DNA of 64,000 nt from Pseudomonadota bacterium (GTDB taxonomy: Bacteria > Bdellovibrionota > Bacteriovoracia > Bacteriovoracales > Bacteriovoracaceae): assembly GCA_027487515.1 (NCBI GenBank), contig JAIYDL010000020.1, positions 26,371-90,370 of the forward strand, in the 5' to 3' direction. Within the stretch, counting starts at the first letter, position 1. Each line of letters opens with the position of its first letter. Positions 7,670 through 15,710 of this stretch are shown here, one piece after another. Position numbers and translations under genes: made by a program. The notes below the pieces were generated by a model. The model saw only the letters and a list, made by a program, of their open reading frames with translations, ran no database searches and was not told the origin of the DNA.

Positions 7670-8482
7670 TTACTGCCTCGATGCTCGATTGATTGTTTGG
7701 TTAAGCTCAGGCGAAACAGTGTCTCGAGTTTCTCCCGACGGTCGTGTCGACGAATACCCCATGTCCTGAGTACAGCGGACAGCGTTCTCGTCACCGTTAC
7801 CGCAGTGCTCGGCTCGGCATGTTGAGAGACGAGTAAGTCGAGCGCCCCCCTGGGCCTGTTCGCAGCTCACGAATCCTGTGCAGATTCGGTTTCTGGTGGA
7901 GGCCGTACAACCTGGGGAATTGATAAGACGTCGAGGTAGGTCATTGACCCATTTGCAGGTTTCGGCCTTTAAGCCCCGTAGTTGGACAGATGCTGCAGTA
8001 GCAGGAGTTTCAGGGGTTGCCGGTCGTGCTGGAGTTTCAGCAGGTCTGGCCGTCGGCTCAGGGGCTGCGGGAGTTGGCTCTGGTGCAGGACGGCCTGTAC
8101 CTGGAGGTGCTCGTCGGTCATCTATGGCCAACAAGGCTTCACAACTATTTTCCTGCGGTGCTGTCATCCACTGAGTTACGTGAGTTCGAGCGGAGAGAGA
8201 AAATCTGGTATTAGGAACATCGGAATTCAGCGCGCGATCGTAACGGTCTTTAAAGCAGGCCCCAACTGGGGTAAATCGAGTCAGACAAGCTGCATCGGTC
8301 CTACATATTTCTCTAATTCTTGTTTGAATTCGTAGGGACGTCGTACCAATGTTTTCCGGTTTAAAGCTATCTCCATTTAAGCCGTCTAAAACTGAAATCA
8401 TCTGGCGTTCAAAAGCTGGATCTCGCCGGGCCATCGCTTGAAAGGACTGGGAAATCAGAACAATAAGTACTAGATATCTCAT
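7670..8482 (-). CDS. Secreted seven-Cys family protein C
   Basis: This 270-residue exported protein has a signal peptide ending QAMA. Its first domain contains four cysteines and the RFSLSARTH segment. A Pro/Ala/Thr linker follows, then the seven-Cys domain beginning ETCKWVNDLPRR. It is the closest relative of the protein at 6531. AAAGGA lies six bases before ATG 8482. It is the first gene of the minus-strand locus, preceded by a FliA-like promoter and an inverted repeat that overlaps the start codon. The family is not one I recognise. Confidence 0.85.
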   Translation of the reverse strand: MRYLVLIVLISQSFQAMARRDPAFERQMISVLDGLNGDSFKPENIGTTSLRIQTRIREICRTDAACLTRFTPVGACFKDRYDRALNSDVPNTRFSLSARTHVTQWMTAPQENSCEALLAIDDRRAPPGTGRPAPEPTPAAPEPTARPAETPARPATPETPATAASVQLRGLKAETCKWVNDLPRRLINSPGCTASTRNRICTGFVSCEQAQGGARLTRLSTCRAEHCGNGDENAVRCTQDMGYSSTRPSGETRDTVSPELNQTINRASRQ

Positions 8483-8512
8483 AAGTGTTCCTTTGTTTAG
8501 GACTTACAAGAT
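8476..8512 (-). promoter_or_regulatory. 11-bp inverted repeat spanning the start codon of gene C
   Basis: On the minus strand ATCTTGTAAGT (8512-8502) can pair with ACTTATGAGAT (8486-8476) as 11 consecutive pairs, two of them G-U in RNA. The loop of 15 nt holds the AAAGGA ribosome site, and the ATG lies in the 3' arm. The layout equals that upstream of gene A, but the arm sequences are unrelated. Retained pairing with changed sequence is what a conserved structure would show. Confidence 0.6.
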
Positions 8513-8515
8513 ACC

Positions 8516-8542
8516 ATATCGGAACACTCGGGAATTTCTTTA
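8516..8542 (-). promoter_or_regulatory. FliA-like promoter of gene C
   Basis: The minus strand reads TAAA (8542-8539), 15 nt, then TCCGATAT (8523-8516). The sigma-28 consensus is TAAA-N15-GCCGATAA. The -35, the spacing and six of eight -10 positions match. The expected transcription start near 8509 would leave a leader of about 27 nt. Confidence 0.55.
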
Positions 8543-8558
8543 GCGGATTAATCTAAAG

Positions 8559-8789
8559 TTATTCTGTACTGCCGGAATCGGCTACAGAATGAACATGCTC
8601 TCGGAGCTGTTTAAGTGTATGTATTGATTTTTTCACGTGCTCATCTGCCTTGCGTAACCTCTGTATCTCATCCGCCAACTGCGGGTGACTACGAGACATA
8701 AGGGTGATGACTCTCGTGAGTGAAGCATCAATCACTGAAAAAGAGTTCGCAAGATCGTGAATATACTTGCGGGTTTCGTCAAAACTCAT
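8559..8789 (-). CDS. Small HisKA-like helical protein
   Basis: The 76-residue cytosolic protein is all helical. Its segment YIHDLANSFSVIDASLTRV resembles the H-box of histidine-kinase dimerisation domains (HDLxNxLxxI), followed by a second amphipathic helix. There is no catalytic ATPase domain. It may be a stand-alone phosphotransfer or dimerisation module. The ribosome site AGGAAGG precedes ATG 8789. It follows the cytochrome oxidase subunit IV gene by 47 nt on the same strand and could be cotranscribed. The H-box similarity is by eye only. Confidence 0.6.
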   Translation of the reverse strand: MSFDETRKYIHDLANSFSVIDASLTRVITLMSRSHPQLADEIQRLRKADEHVKKSIHTLKQLREHVHSVADSGSTE

Positions 8790-8836
8790 GCTGTGCCTTC
8801 CTAGAGAGGGGCCAGGATAGGTCCCTTGGATTCAGA

Positions 8837-9154
8837 CTAGTACGGCTTGAACATGGCCTCAAGGCATAGGACAGTAGCGTAAACTCCAGCCATGATCGGA
8901 ATCGCAGCGACGAATTTCATCCACTTTGTTTCTTCCTTCAAGTGCATGTAGTAGTACGCCACGATGAACGCCTTACCTACCGCAAGACCCGTGAGCGCGG
9001 AGCCCTTGCCGAACTTAGAGATGCCCGGAATCTCAGCGACCCAAATTTCGATCGCTGTGAGCACCGCAAGGATGATGAAGATAAAGATGTACTCTTTCTT
9101 ATGGCTCTTGTGCTCAACGTGTTCGAGAGCATGAGAATGGTGATTATCGGCCAC
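8837..9154 (-). CDS. Cytochrome c oxidase subunit IV (prokaryotic COX4 type)
   Basis: The 105-residue protein has a His-rich N-terminus and three membrane helices, with the AYYYMHLKEE motif typical of bacterial oxidase subunit IV. It stabilises the subunit I-II-III core in the inner membrane. The start is GTG 9154 with AAGGAG inside the end of the SCO gene; the two genes are three bases apart. It is the last oxidase structural gene of the minus-strand operon. Confidence 0.88.
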   Translation of the reverse strand: MADNHHSHALEHVEHKSHKKEYIFIFIILAVLTAIEIWVAEIPGISKFGKGSALTGLAVGKAFIVAYYYMHLKEETKWMKFVAAIPIMAGVYATVLCLEAMFKPY

Positions 9155-9157
9155 GGA

Positions 9158-9823
9158 TTACTCCTTCGTAGAGGGGCGGTTGATCAACAGCCCGACGTCA
9201 ATCATAAGTTTATTTACATCATTAGTATCGAATGAATAGTACCCGCGGATCCGACTTTCGCCATCGACGAGGACGATCTTCTCCGAGTGAGCGATCTCTA
9301 TCAGGCTCTTTGGATTCTGCTCAATGCCGACCTTGAAGCCATCACGATAGAGCTTGAAGAGTGCATCCTTGTCAGGACCTGTGAGGAAAGTCCACACATA
9401 GGGATTGGCATTGTGCTTTCTCGCCAAATCATAGAGGACACGCTCATTGTCATGCTCGGGATCAACCGTAAAGGTCACAACCGCAACTTTTGTGCCGGTG
9501 CCACGAACGCGTTTCTGAATCTTCTCAAGATCTCCGAGCATCTTCGGACAAACGGAAGGGCACCTAGAAAACACGAAGTTCGCTAGGTAGACGCGACCCT
9601 TGAGGTCTTGCGAACCAAAGCGCTGGCCGTTCTCGGAGATCAGCTGGAACTCCGGAACGGTGGCAATGATAGGCAGATCCGGCGGAAGAGTTCGATTCAG
9701 GGACTTCCAGATCGGGTACGAAAACCCGAGGAGGAGGAAGAGGACCCAGAAGAGCTTCGAGCGAACGAGCTTCTCGATCGCGTTCGTTTTCCTGATGAAT
9801 GCCGGCCCAACCGCAGTTGCCAT
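9158..9823 (-). CDS. SCO1/SenC copper chaperone
   Basis: SCO proteins deliver copper to the CuA centre of oxidase subunit II. The 221-residue protein has one N-terminal membrane anchor (about residues 20-42) and a periplasmic thioredoxin-like domain. Its copper ligands are the CPSVCP motif and the later histidine in IEIAHSEK. The stop of the cytochrome c gene overlaps its start as TAATG. Its place inside the oxidase operon fits its role in assembly. Confidence 0.92.
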   Translation of the reverse strand: MATAVGPAFIRKTNAIEKLVRSKLFWVLFLLLGFSYPIWKSLNRTLPPDLPIIATVPEFQLISENGQRFGSQDLKGRVYLANFVFSRCPSVCPKMLGDLEKIQKRVRGTGTKVAVVTFTVDPEHDNERVLYDLARKHNANPYVWTFLTGPDKDALFKLYRDGFKVGIEQNPKSLIEIAHSEKIVLVDGESRIRGYYSFDTNDVNKLMIDVGLLINRPSTKE

Positions 9824-10710
9824 TACTGTGAACCGCCGAGCTTATCCATGAGTTTGTTCCGCTCAGTGAGATTCGCTCCCGTTTCCTGGAGATGCTTCAC
9901 GTAGTAGGCCAGGGCCCAGAGCTCGTCGTCGGCGACGACGTCTTTCCAGCCCGGCATCCCGGAACCCGTTACTCCGTACATCAACCGCTGGACGATGCTC
10001 TGGACATCTGTGATCGAGCGAAGAGGATGGTAGGTGAAGTCTGGAGGGAGAATTTTGTAATTGTACTCGCCGTCCTGAGATTTGAGTTGGAAGTAGTCGG
10101 CTGCGGTGGTGTCGATGTCAGCACCTGCTTCTTTCGCCCAACCCTGAACCTCTTCGCGAGTGGCGTAGGCCCGGTGGCACTGAGTACACGCGGCAGTCAC
10201 GTGGTAAACCTTGCGGCCTTTCTCAATGGCGATGTGCTCATAGGTATCACCGAACGGATCTTTCGGGAGTTCGAACTTTGTTCCAAGAACCTTGTCCTTC
10301 CCTTCCCAGGTCTGAGGAGCGTAGGTCTTGATGTACTGAATGACCGCATCGAGCCGCTCGTCGGAGATGTCCCACTTAAGCATGGCCGAGCCGTTAAGAC
10401 CGTGGCGGATGATACGAGCAAAGTCCTCATCATGGGGAAGCTCACCGTAAGGAACCCAAGGAAACTTATACAAACCCTGGGTCAAATTCCGTGGTGGTGG
10501 CAGAAGACCTTTGGCCGAAGGACCGTTGCCCTTCCCATCCATGCCGTGGCACTGGATACAGTATTCGACGTAAGTCGTATACCCGAGGTTCAGCGTCGCT
10601 GCACTTACCTGCTTTCCGCCGAGGATTTTTCCCTCCCGGAACGGCTGCTTCTCGACGACGCAAGAAGCGAAGAGGAAAAGGCCCAGGACTAAAATAAGCG
10701 AAAGTTTCAT
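9823..10710 (-). CDS. Di-haem cytochrome c lipoprotein
   Basis: The exported protein (295 residues from ATG 10710) has a lipobox (LFLFASC) and two haem c sites. The first is CIQCH near the N-terminus, within GMDGKGNGPSA. The second, CTQCH, is near the middle. SGMPGW near the C-terminus could supply an axial Met. It is probably the membrane-anchored electron donor to the oxidase, replacing the cytochrome c domain that subunit II lacks here. I chose ATG 10710 because AAAGGA lies just before it; an ATG seven codons upstream has no such site. It lies 10 nt after the subunit III-like gene. Confidence 0.88.
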   Translation of the reverse strand: MKLSLILVLGLFLFASCVVEKQPFREGKILGGKQVSAATLNLGYTTYVEYCIQCHGMDGKGNGPSAKGLLPPPRNLTQGLYKFPWVPYGELPHDEDFARIIRHGLNGSAMLKWDISDERLDAVIQYIKTYAPQTWEGKDKVLGTKFELPKDPFGDTYEHIAIEKGRKVYHVTAACTQCHRAYATREEVQGWAKEAGADIDTTAADYFQLKSQDGEYNYKILPPDFTYHPLRSITDVQSIVQRLMYGVTGSGMPGWKDVVADDELWALAYYVKHLQETGANLTERNKLMDKLGGSQ

Positions 10711-10720
10711 CGTCTTTCCT

Positions 10721-11278
10721 TTATAAAACAAACAACATTAAATACATCAAAAACCAGATCACACCTAAGAAGTGCCAAAACTTGCCGACGTTGATGAGCT
10801 TCACGTCTGTCAGCCCCGTCGGTCGGAAGAAGATCAAGTATCCGAGCCAAAGGACCAGGGCCAGGGCCAGAACAATGTGGCCCGCGTGCAACCAGGTAAA
10901 GGCGTACACCATGCTCGGAACGTTACCGTTCGACGCCAAGATTCCGGAAGCAGCAAGGGAGTTCCAGAGCAAAAACTGAAGGACTAAAAAAAGAACACCC
11001 AGCCCAAAAGTAGCAGACCACAGGGCTTTTTTCTCAGTCCTTCTCTCGAGGAGCACAAATGTCCAAGAACTAAGCCCCATCACAACGGTGCTCAGAAACG
11101 GGAGCAGTTTGGGAAGATTCTCGATCTCCACCGGAGGCCAAGCTGGAGCGTTGAATCGGACAAGAAAATAGCCCAGGAAAAGGCTTGAAAACATCATCCC
11201 AAAAGAAATCAGAGTGACGGTCATCGCCACTGAGTTTTTGAAATGATTCAGCTCGTCCGCTGGGCCCTTGGTGATCAT
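10721..11278 (-). CDS. Cytochrome c oxidase subunit III-like protein
   Basis: The 185-residue protein has five predicted helices. Its pattern of FLGYFLVRF, FTWLHAGHIVLAL and KFWHFLGVIWFLMY is that of the COX3 family. It starts one base after ctaD. A second, more canonical subunit III (16337-16966) lies in the same cluster, so this one may be a diverged paralogue or take the place of a missing small subunit. The N-terminal two helices of the mitochondrial type are absent, as in many bacterial forms. Confidence 0.82.
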   Translation of the reverse strand: MITKGPADELNHFKNSVAMTVTLISFGMMFSSLFLGYFLVRFNAPAWPPVEIENLPKLLPFLSTVVMGLSSWTFVLLERRTEKKALWSATFGLGVLFLVLQFLLWNSLAASGILASNGNVPSMVYAFTWLHAGHIVLALALVLWLGYLIFFRPTGLTDVKLINVGKFWHFLGVIWFLMYLMLFVL

Positions 11279-11279
11279 C

Positions 11280-13016
11280 TTAGACCTTCACCAGCTCTTC
11301 AGTCTGGTACTGGTAATCTCGGCCTGTGGTCAGATTCGGGTTACCGAATTCATGAGGTCCACACTTCACAACTGGAATATCTTTAAAGTTGTAATGCGGG
11401 GCCGGAGAATCGATCTCCCACTCGAGGGTACCCACTCCCCACGGATTCTTTCCTGCAGCTGGGTAATTCTTCGCAAATACAGTCTTGAAGAGATTGTAGA
11501 TAAAAAGGATTTGGGCAGCAGCGGCGAAGAAAGCCGAGTACGAGATAAAATTATTGATCGGAATGAGTTTATGAAGGAACTCGTAAATAAACGGATTGTA
11601 GAGACGCCGGTGCATCCCACCGTAACCTACGATCATCATTCCCATGAAGATACCGTTGATACCAATCATCGTGAGCCAGAAGTGCCACTTGGCTAGAGTC
11701 TCGTTCATCATCCGGCCAAACATCTTTGGCATCCAGAAATAGACCCCAGCGAAGCCACCAAGGAGAACCGATGCGGCCATTGTGTAGTGGAAGTGACCGA
11801 CCACGAAGTAGGTATCATGGAGGTAGAGGTCAATCGACGTGGAAGCAAGGTAAAGCCCGGTAAGACCTCCCAGCCCAAACACGAACACAACTCCGAGAGA
11901 GAAAAGCATCGGTGAGTGGAACTGGATCGACCCCTTCCAAATCGTCCCGAGCCAGTTGGCGAAGAAGATCGCCGACGGGATAGAGATGAGCATGGTAAGA
12001 GTCATGAAAGATTGAGTCAGCAGCGGCGACATCTGTGTCGTGTACATGTGGTGACCATACACGACCGTAGAGAGGACTGTGATCGCCGAGAGCGAAAGTG
12101 CAGTCATTTTGTAACCGAAGGCAGGCTTTCGGGCAAAGAAAGAGAGAAGGTCAGATACGATACCCCAGGCCGGGAGAATGAGGATGTACACTTCCGGGTG
12201 ACCGAAGATCCAGAACACGTGTTGGAAGAGGATCGGATCGCCTCGACCCGACGTCGCGGCGGCACCGGCCAAGAAGAAGGTTGTTCCAAAGACGCGGTCA
12301 AAAGTAAGGAGCAATAAACCAGCTCCGAGAACAGGGACGAAAATCGCATTAAGGATCGCCGTCAGCCACAGACCCCAGATCGTCAGAGGCATCTTAAAAT
12401 AGCCCATGCCTGGTGCGCGGAGGGTAATGACGGTGGTGATGTAATTCACGGCCCCCATCGTGGAAGAAATACCGAATAAGAAAAGAGAGATGAGCCACAT
12501 GGTCTGACCAGCACCCGGCTGACCGATGTTCGTCGAAAGGGTTGGGTAAGAAGTCCAACCGCCAGCGGCGCCTCCGAGAGGAATGCAGAGGGAGGCAAAG
12601 AGCACCAACCCAGATGCCATGGCGAACCAAAACGAGAGCATGTTCAAGGTTGGAAAGATCATGTCTCGGGCACCGATCATCAAGGGAATGCAGTAGTTTC
12701 CGAAGCAACCAATGAGGAGCGGCGTGATGAAGAAGAAGATCATGATCGTGCCGTGCAAAGTAAAGAGCATGGCATAGGTATCAGGGGGAACCACTCCGCC
12801 CGAAGCCGGGAAGAGCATGTTACCAATGAGAGGAACCGGAACACCTGGGTACGCCAGAGTCCAGCGGATCAAGATCGACATGAGTCCACCGACGAGGCCC
12901 CAGAACAGGGCGTACCAAAGGAACTGCTTGGCGATCACTTTGTGGTCGTAAGAAACGACGTATTTTGACCAGAAGCTCGTTGGAGCATCATGAATGTGTT
13001 GTTCGACGAAGGCCAT
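11280..13016 (-). CDS. ctaD: Cytochrome c oxidase subunit I
   Basis: This is the catalytic core of the haem-copper oxidase, with 578 residues and about twelve membrane helices. All ligands are present: the low-spin haem His in LHGTIMIFF, HPEVYIL (CuB His and cross-linked Tyr), HHMYTT (two CuB His) and HDTYFVVGHFHY (haem ligands). The Glu-containing and Tyr motifs mark it as an A-type enzyme. The start overlaps the ctaC stop (TAATG). Its neighbours are subunits II and III, as expected for an aa3/caa3 operon. Confidence 0.96.
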   Translation of the reverse strand: MAFVEQHIHDAPTSFWSKYVVSYDHKVIAKQFLWYALFWGLVGGLMSILIRWTLAYPGVPVPLIGNMLFPASGGVVPPDTYAMLFTLHGTIMIFFFITPLLIGCFGNYCIPLMIGARDMIFPTLNMLSFWFAMASGLVLFASLCIPLGGAAGGWTSYPTLSTNIGQPGAGQTMWLISLFLFGISSTMGAVNYITTVITLRAPGMGYFKMPLTIWGLWLTAILNAIFVPVLGAGLLLLTFDRVFGTTFFLAGAAATSGRGDPILFQHVFWIFGHPEVYILILPAWGIVSDLLSFFARKPAFGYKMTALSLSAITVLSTVVYGHHMYTTQMSPLLTQSFMTLTMLISIPSAIFFANWLGTIWKGSIQFHSPMLFSLGVVFVFGLGGLTGLYLASTSIDLYLHDTYFVVGHFHYTMAASVLLGGFAGVYFWMPKMFGRMMNETLAKWHFWLTMIGINGIFMGMMIVGYGGMHRRLYNPFIYEFLHKLIPINNFISYSAFFAAAAQILFIYNLFKTVFAKNYPAAGKNPWGVGTLEWEIDSPAPHYNFKDIPVVKCGPHEFGNPNLTTGRDYQYQTEELVKV

Positions 13017-13849
13017 TATCTACTCTCCCACTTCCAACCCCAGCGGAGATCCATGCTCTCCGTGTCGTTGGTAGCTAATGCACGTTCATGAGTTTCGTTC
13101 AACCAGCGCTGGTAGTTGTCGGCGTCGAGCACCTGCAGCCGCGCTTTCATCAGGTAGTGATGTGGTCCGCACATCTCCGCACAGGCGATTTCGTAATCCC
13201 CTACTCTGTTGGTATCAAACCAGATTTTAGCAAACCGACCTGGGATCGCATCGGCCTTGATCCTAGCGTTAACCAGGTAGAAGGCGTGGATGACATCCTT
13301 CGAGGTCATCTGGATCATGACTTTCTTGTTCACCGGAACCACAAGTCTGTTGAGCTCCACCACGTCGTCGGCGGTGTTAAACTCCCCATCTTTCCCGGCG
13401 TGCCGGAAGTTCCAGGCCCACTGCTGCGCCAGGACCTGAACCTTGATGACTTCCGGATCATTCTCCGGAAAGTTCCAAAACACTTCTTTCATGTCGTGGG
13501 AAGACACACGAGTGATCACGAGATCCACGGATAAGAAAACCCCGAGCCCAATGGCCGCAGTGATCAGGAGGTGATTCTTCTCGTTACCATGGGTGTAGAA
13601 AGCTTTCTTGTGCCGTTTGGCCGAGTAGAGGAAGGAGAACCCGAAGAGTCCAATACACACCAGTGCGAACCAGAAGAGGTTCACATAAGTCGTGTAGTTG
13701 AAGAGCCACTCGATTAAGTGCCCAGAGCTTGAAATGTCTACCGGCGGCTTCACGCGCTCCCAAAAGCTCATCTGCTCCTCTGCTTTGAGGACCAGTTCGC
13801 TTCCGGCCGCAATCATTCCGGTCAGACGTTCATAAAATGAAAAGTCCAT
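13016..13849 (-). CDS. ctaC: Cytochrome c oxidase subunit II
   Basis: The 277-residue protein has two membrane helices and a periplasmic cupredoxin domain with a complete CuA site: His in DVIHAF, then CAEMCGPHHYLM supplying Cys, Glu carbonyl, Cys, His and Met. No CxxCH haem site follows, so it is the aa3 form rather than the fused caa3 form. The separate di-haem lipoprotein at 9823 probably fills that role. It has no classic N-terminal signal; the first helix starts near residue 50. It is the first gene of the second oxidase block, after a 145-nt gap downstream of the haem-synthesis fusion. Confidence 0.94.
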   Translation of the reverse strand: MDFSFYERLTGMIAAGSELVLKAEEQMSFWERVKPPVDISSSGHLIEWLFNYTTYVNLFWFALVCIGLFGFSFLYSAKRHKKAFYTHGNEKNHLLITAAIGLGVFLSVDLVITRVSSHDMKEVFWNFPENDPEVIKVQVLAQQWAWNFRHAGKDGEFNTADDVVELNRLVVPVNKKVMIQMTSKDVIHAFYLVNARIKADAIPGRFAKIWFDTNRVGDYEIACAEMCGPHHYLMKARLQVLDADNYQRWLNETHERALATNDTESMDLRWGWKWESR

Positions 13850-13994
13850 CCCACAACATCCTGAGAAAAGATTAATAATAAAGTGCTTTAACTTATCGAA
13901 TAATATCCCAATTTCTGAGCTTCATCTAGCCAAAAGGATTGGAAAAATGCTGTGCCTTGTCCCAAACTGGCCAGGTCAAATGTTTAGACAAATG

Positions 13995-15710
13995 TTAGCG
14001 CAGCACCAGGAGGATGCCGAGGATCAATGGGAGGTAAAAGAGGGTCCCAAAAAAATAGATCCTGGCCCAGATCTTCTGCCGATGCTCGTCTCTCATGAAG
14101 AGGCCAATGACCGCCAGACTCAAGAGAATGACACTGATCATCAGAGAGCCCCAGAGGTAGCCCTCTCCCCTCCAGTTGGCCAAATAAGGAATGAATCCGA
14201 ACAGCATCAGGAGGAGGCTATAGAGGATAATGTTCCACCGCAAAAAGGAGAAAGAATGAGTCTGAGCGAAGGTCACAAAACGAGCGGAGCTGTACTCTGA
14301 TTTGCGGTACAGGCTGATGGCCATGAAATGGGGAATCTGCCACAGGAAGAGGATCCCAAAGAGGTAGACCCCGAAACCACCCAGGCCGTTCGTGGTGAGA
14401 GTCCACCCCATGAGAGTCGGGATCGCCCCAGGTATGGCACCTAGGTAAAGGGCGTAGGGTGTTTTCAGCTTAAGTGGGGTGTAAACATAAAGATAAGAGA
14501 GAGCAGCGAAGAGGCCCAAAAGAGCTGTCAAAAGATTGGCGGTAGCCATGAGAATGAGGGTCCCGCAGGCAATCAGGGACCATCCCCAAATTAGGGCCAC
14601 CCGAGGTTCCAGGCGTCCTGCCGGAAGAGGCCTATCCTTCGTCCTATCCATGAGCCGATCGAGGTCTCGCTCGATGTACGAATTCAACGCCAAGCTGCCG
14701 GCGGCCTGCAACCAGATAGCGACAAGAGAAACGAGAAGGAAGATGAGGTTCAATCCCAAGGGTGCCAGGAGGACGCCCACGAGCAAGGTGATCACCACGA
14801 GGATGGTGAGCTTTGGTTTAAAGAGGTCAAGGAGATCGTTCAGATGGGTCGGAACTGGCCTCCCAAAAAAGTGGTACTCGTAGCGGCGCAGTCGCAGGAT
14901 TAAAAATAGGAGAACCATGAACGAACCGAGGGCGGCCGTGAAGTGCCAGAAGATCAACTCCCGAGACGAGCTTCGCCCCATCTGCAGGCCCAGCAGGAGC
15001 TGACAAACCATCAGGGCAGTTCCGAAGACGGCGGCCGACTTCCACCGGGGAAGGTGCTTGGCGAGGTAGCTAAAAACGAAGAGGCCCCCGAGGGTGGTTA
15101 AGATTCCAAACGAGCGGTGAATGAGGGAGAGGCTTCCGGCCAGGGGAATCTGACTTTGGAGCTTCCAGCACGCCCAAAAATCAAGCGAGGCCTCGCAGCT
15201 CGCAAGGAGAGAGGACTTCCGGAGAATGCCACCAAGGATGAACTGGAAGAGGAGGAGGAAGAGAAAAAATCCGGTGACGTCCTTGAGCTTCGGGTTCCAG
15301 GTCGAGCGGAGTGCGCTGTCGAAAGAAAGTGCGCGGGTTCCCTCGAGGGAAGCGAGGTAGAGCAAAGAAAAGATAAGATGGAGCACCGTCGTCACGGTGG
15401 GAAGCTTATACGTGAACGTCGCCCACCCCAAAAGGGACTGCAAAACGATCAGGAAGACTGGAAGGAGGGCCTTGCCTCGGAGGTCACGGAATCGGGCCAC
15501 GGCCCAGACGAGGCTGCCGACTCCGAGAAGGCCCGCGAGGAAGCGGTGGAGCGATTCGTAGAAGGCGGGGCCCATGATCAGAGGATGAAACTCACCGTAG
15601 CAGAGGGGCCAGTCGGGGCAAACGAGCGCGGACTTTAGCACCTGTAGCTGGGCCCCGATGAGGAGAACCACCACAGTGCCCAGATAAAGAAGGTAGAAAA
15701 GAAAGGTCAT
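13995..15710 (-). CDS. Fused haem A synthase (CtaA) and haem O synthase (CtaB)
   Basis: One 571-residue frame joins two enzymes of haem A synthesis that are usually separate. The N-terminal half resembles CtaA/COX15, which oxidises haem O to haem A: CPDWPLCYGE, His in ESLHRFLAG, HLIFSLLYL, LIHRSFGI and WHFTAA. The C-terminal half, from about residue 300, is protohaem farnesyltransferase: DLFKPKLT, NSYIERDLDRLMDRTKDRP and LPAGR. The start ATG 15710 overlaps the DUF420 stop as ATGA, which rules out the longer upstream frame. A second stand-alone CtaA lies at 42173. The fused order lets substrate pass from CtaB back to CtaA in one membrane complex. Confidence 0.9.
   Translation of the reverse strand: MTFLFYLLYLGTVVVLLIGAQLQVLKSALVCPDWPLCYGEFHPLIMGPAFYESLHRFLAGLLGVGSLVWAVARFRDLRGKALLPVFLIVLQSLLGWATFTYKLPTVTTVLHLIFSLLYLASLEGTRALSFDSALRSTWNPKLKDVTGFFLFLLLFQFILGGILRKSSLLASCEASLDFWACWKLQSQIPLAGSLSLIHRSFGILTTLGGLFVFSYLAKHLPRWKSAAVFGTALMVCQLLLGLQMGRSSSRELIFWHFTAALGSFMVLLFLILRLRRYEYHFFGRPVPTHLNDLLDLFKPKLTILVVITLLVGVLLAPLGLNLIFLLVSLVAIWLQAAGSLALNSYIERDLDRLMDRTKDRPLPAGRLEPRVALIWGWSLIACGTLILMATANLLTALLGLFAALSYLYVYTPLKLKTPYALYLGAIPGAIPTLMGWTLTTNGLGGFGVYLFGILFLWQIPHFMAISLYRKSEYSSARFVTFAQTHSFSFLRWNIILYSLLLMLFGFIPYLANWRGEGYLWGSLMISVILLSLAVIGLFMRDEHRQKIWARIYFFGTLFYLPLILGILLVLR

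Noticed and set aside
9144..9151. Perfect GCCGATAA sigma-28 -10 sequence on the minus strand
   Set aside because: It encodes residues 2-4 of oxidase subunit IV, and no gene starts downstream of it.
15117..15638. 173-codon plus-strand frame rich in Glu/Lys
   Set aside because: Antisense of the CtaA part of the haem-synthase fusion; charged composition is what hydrophobic codons give when read in reverse.
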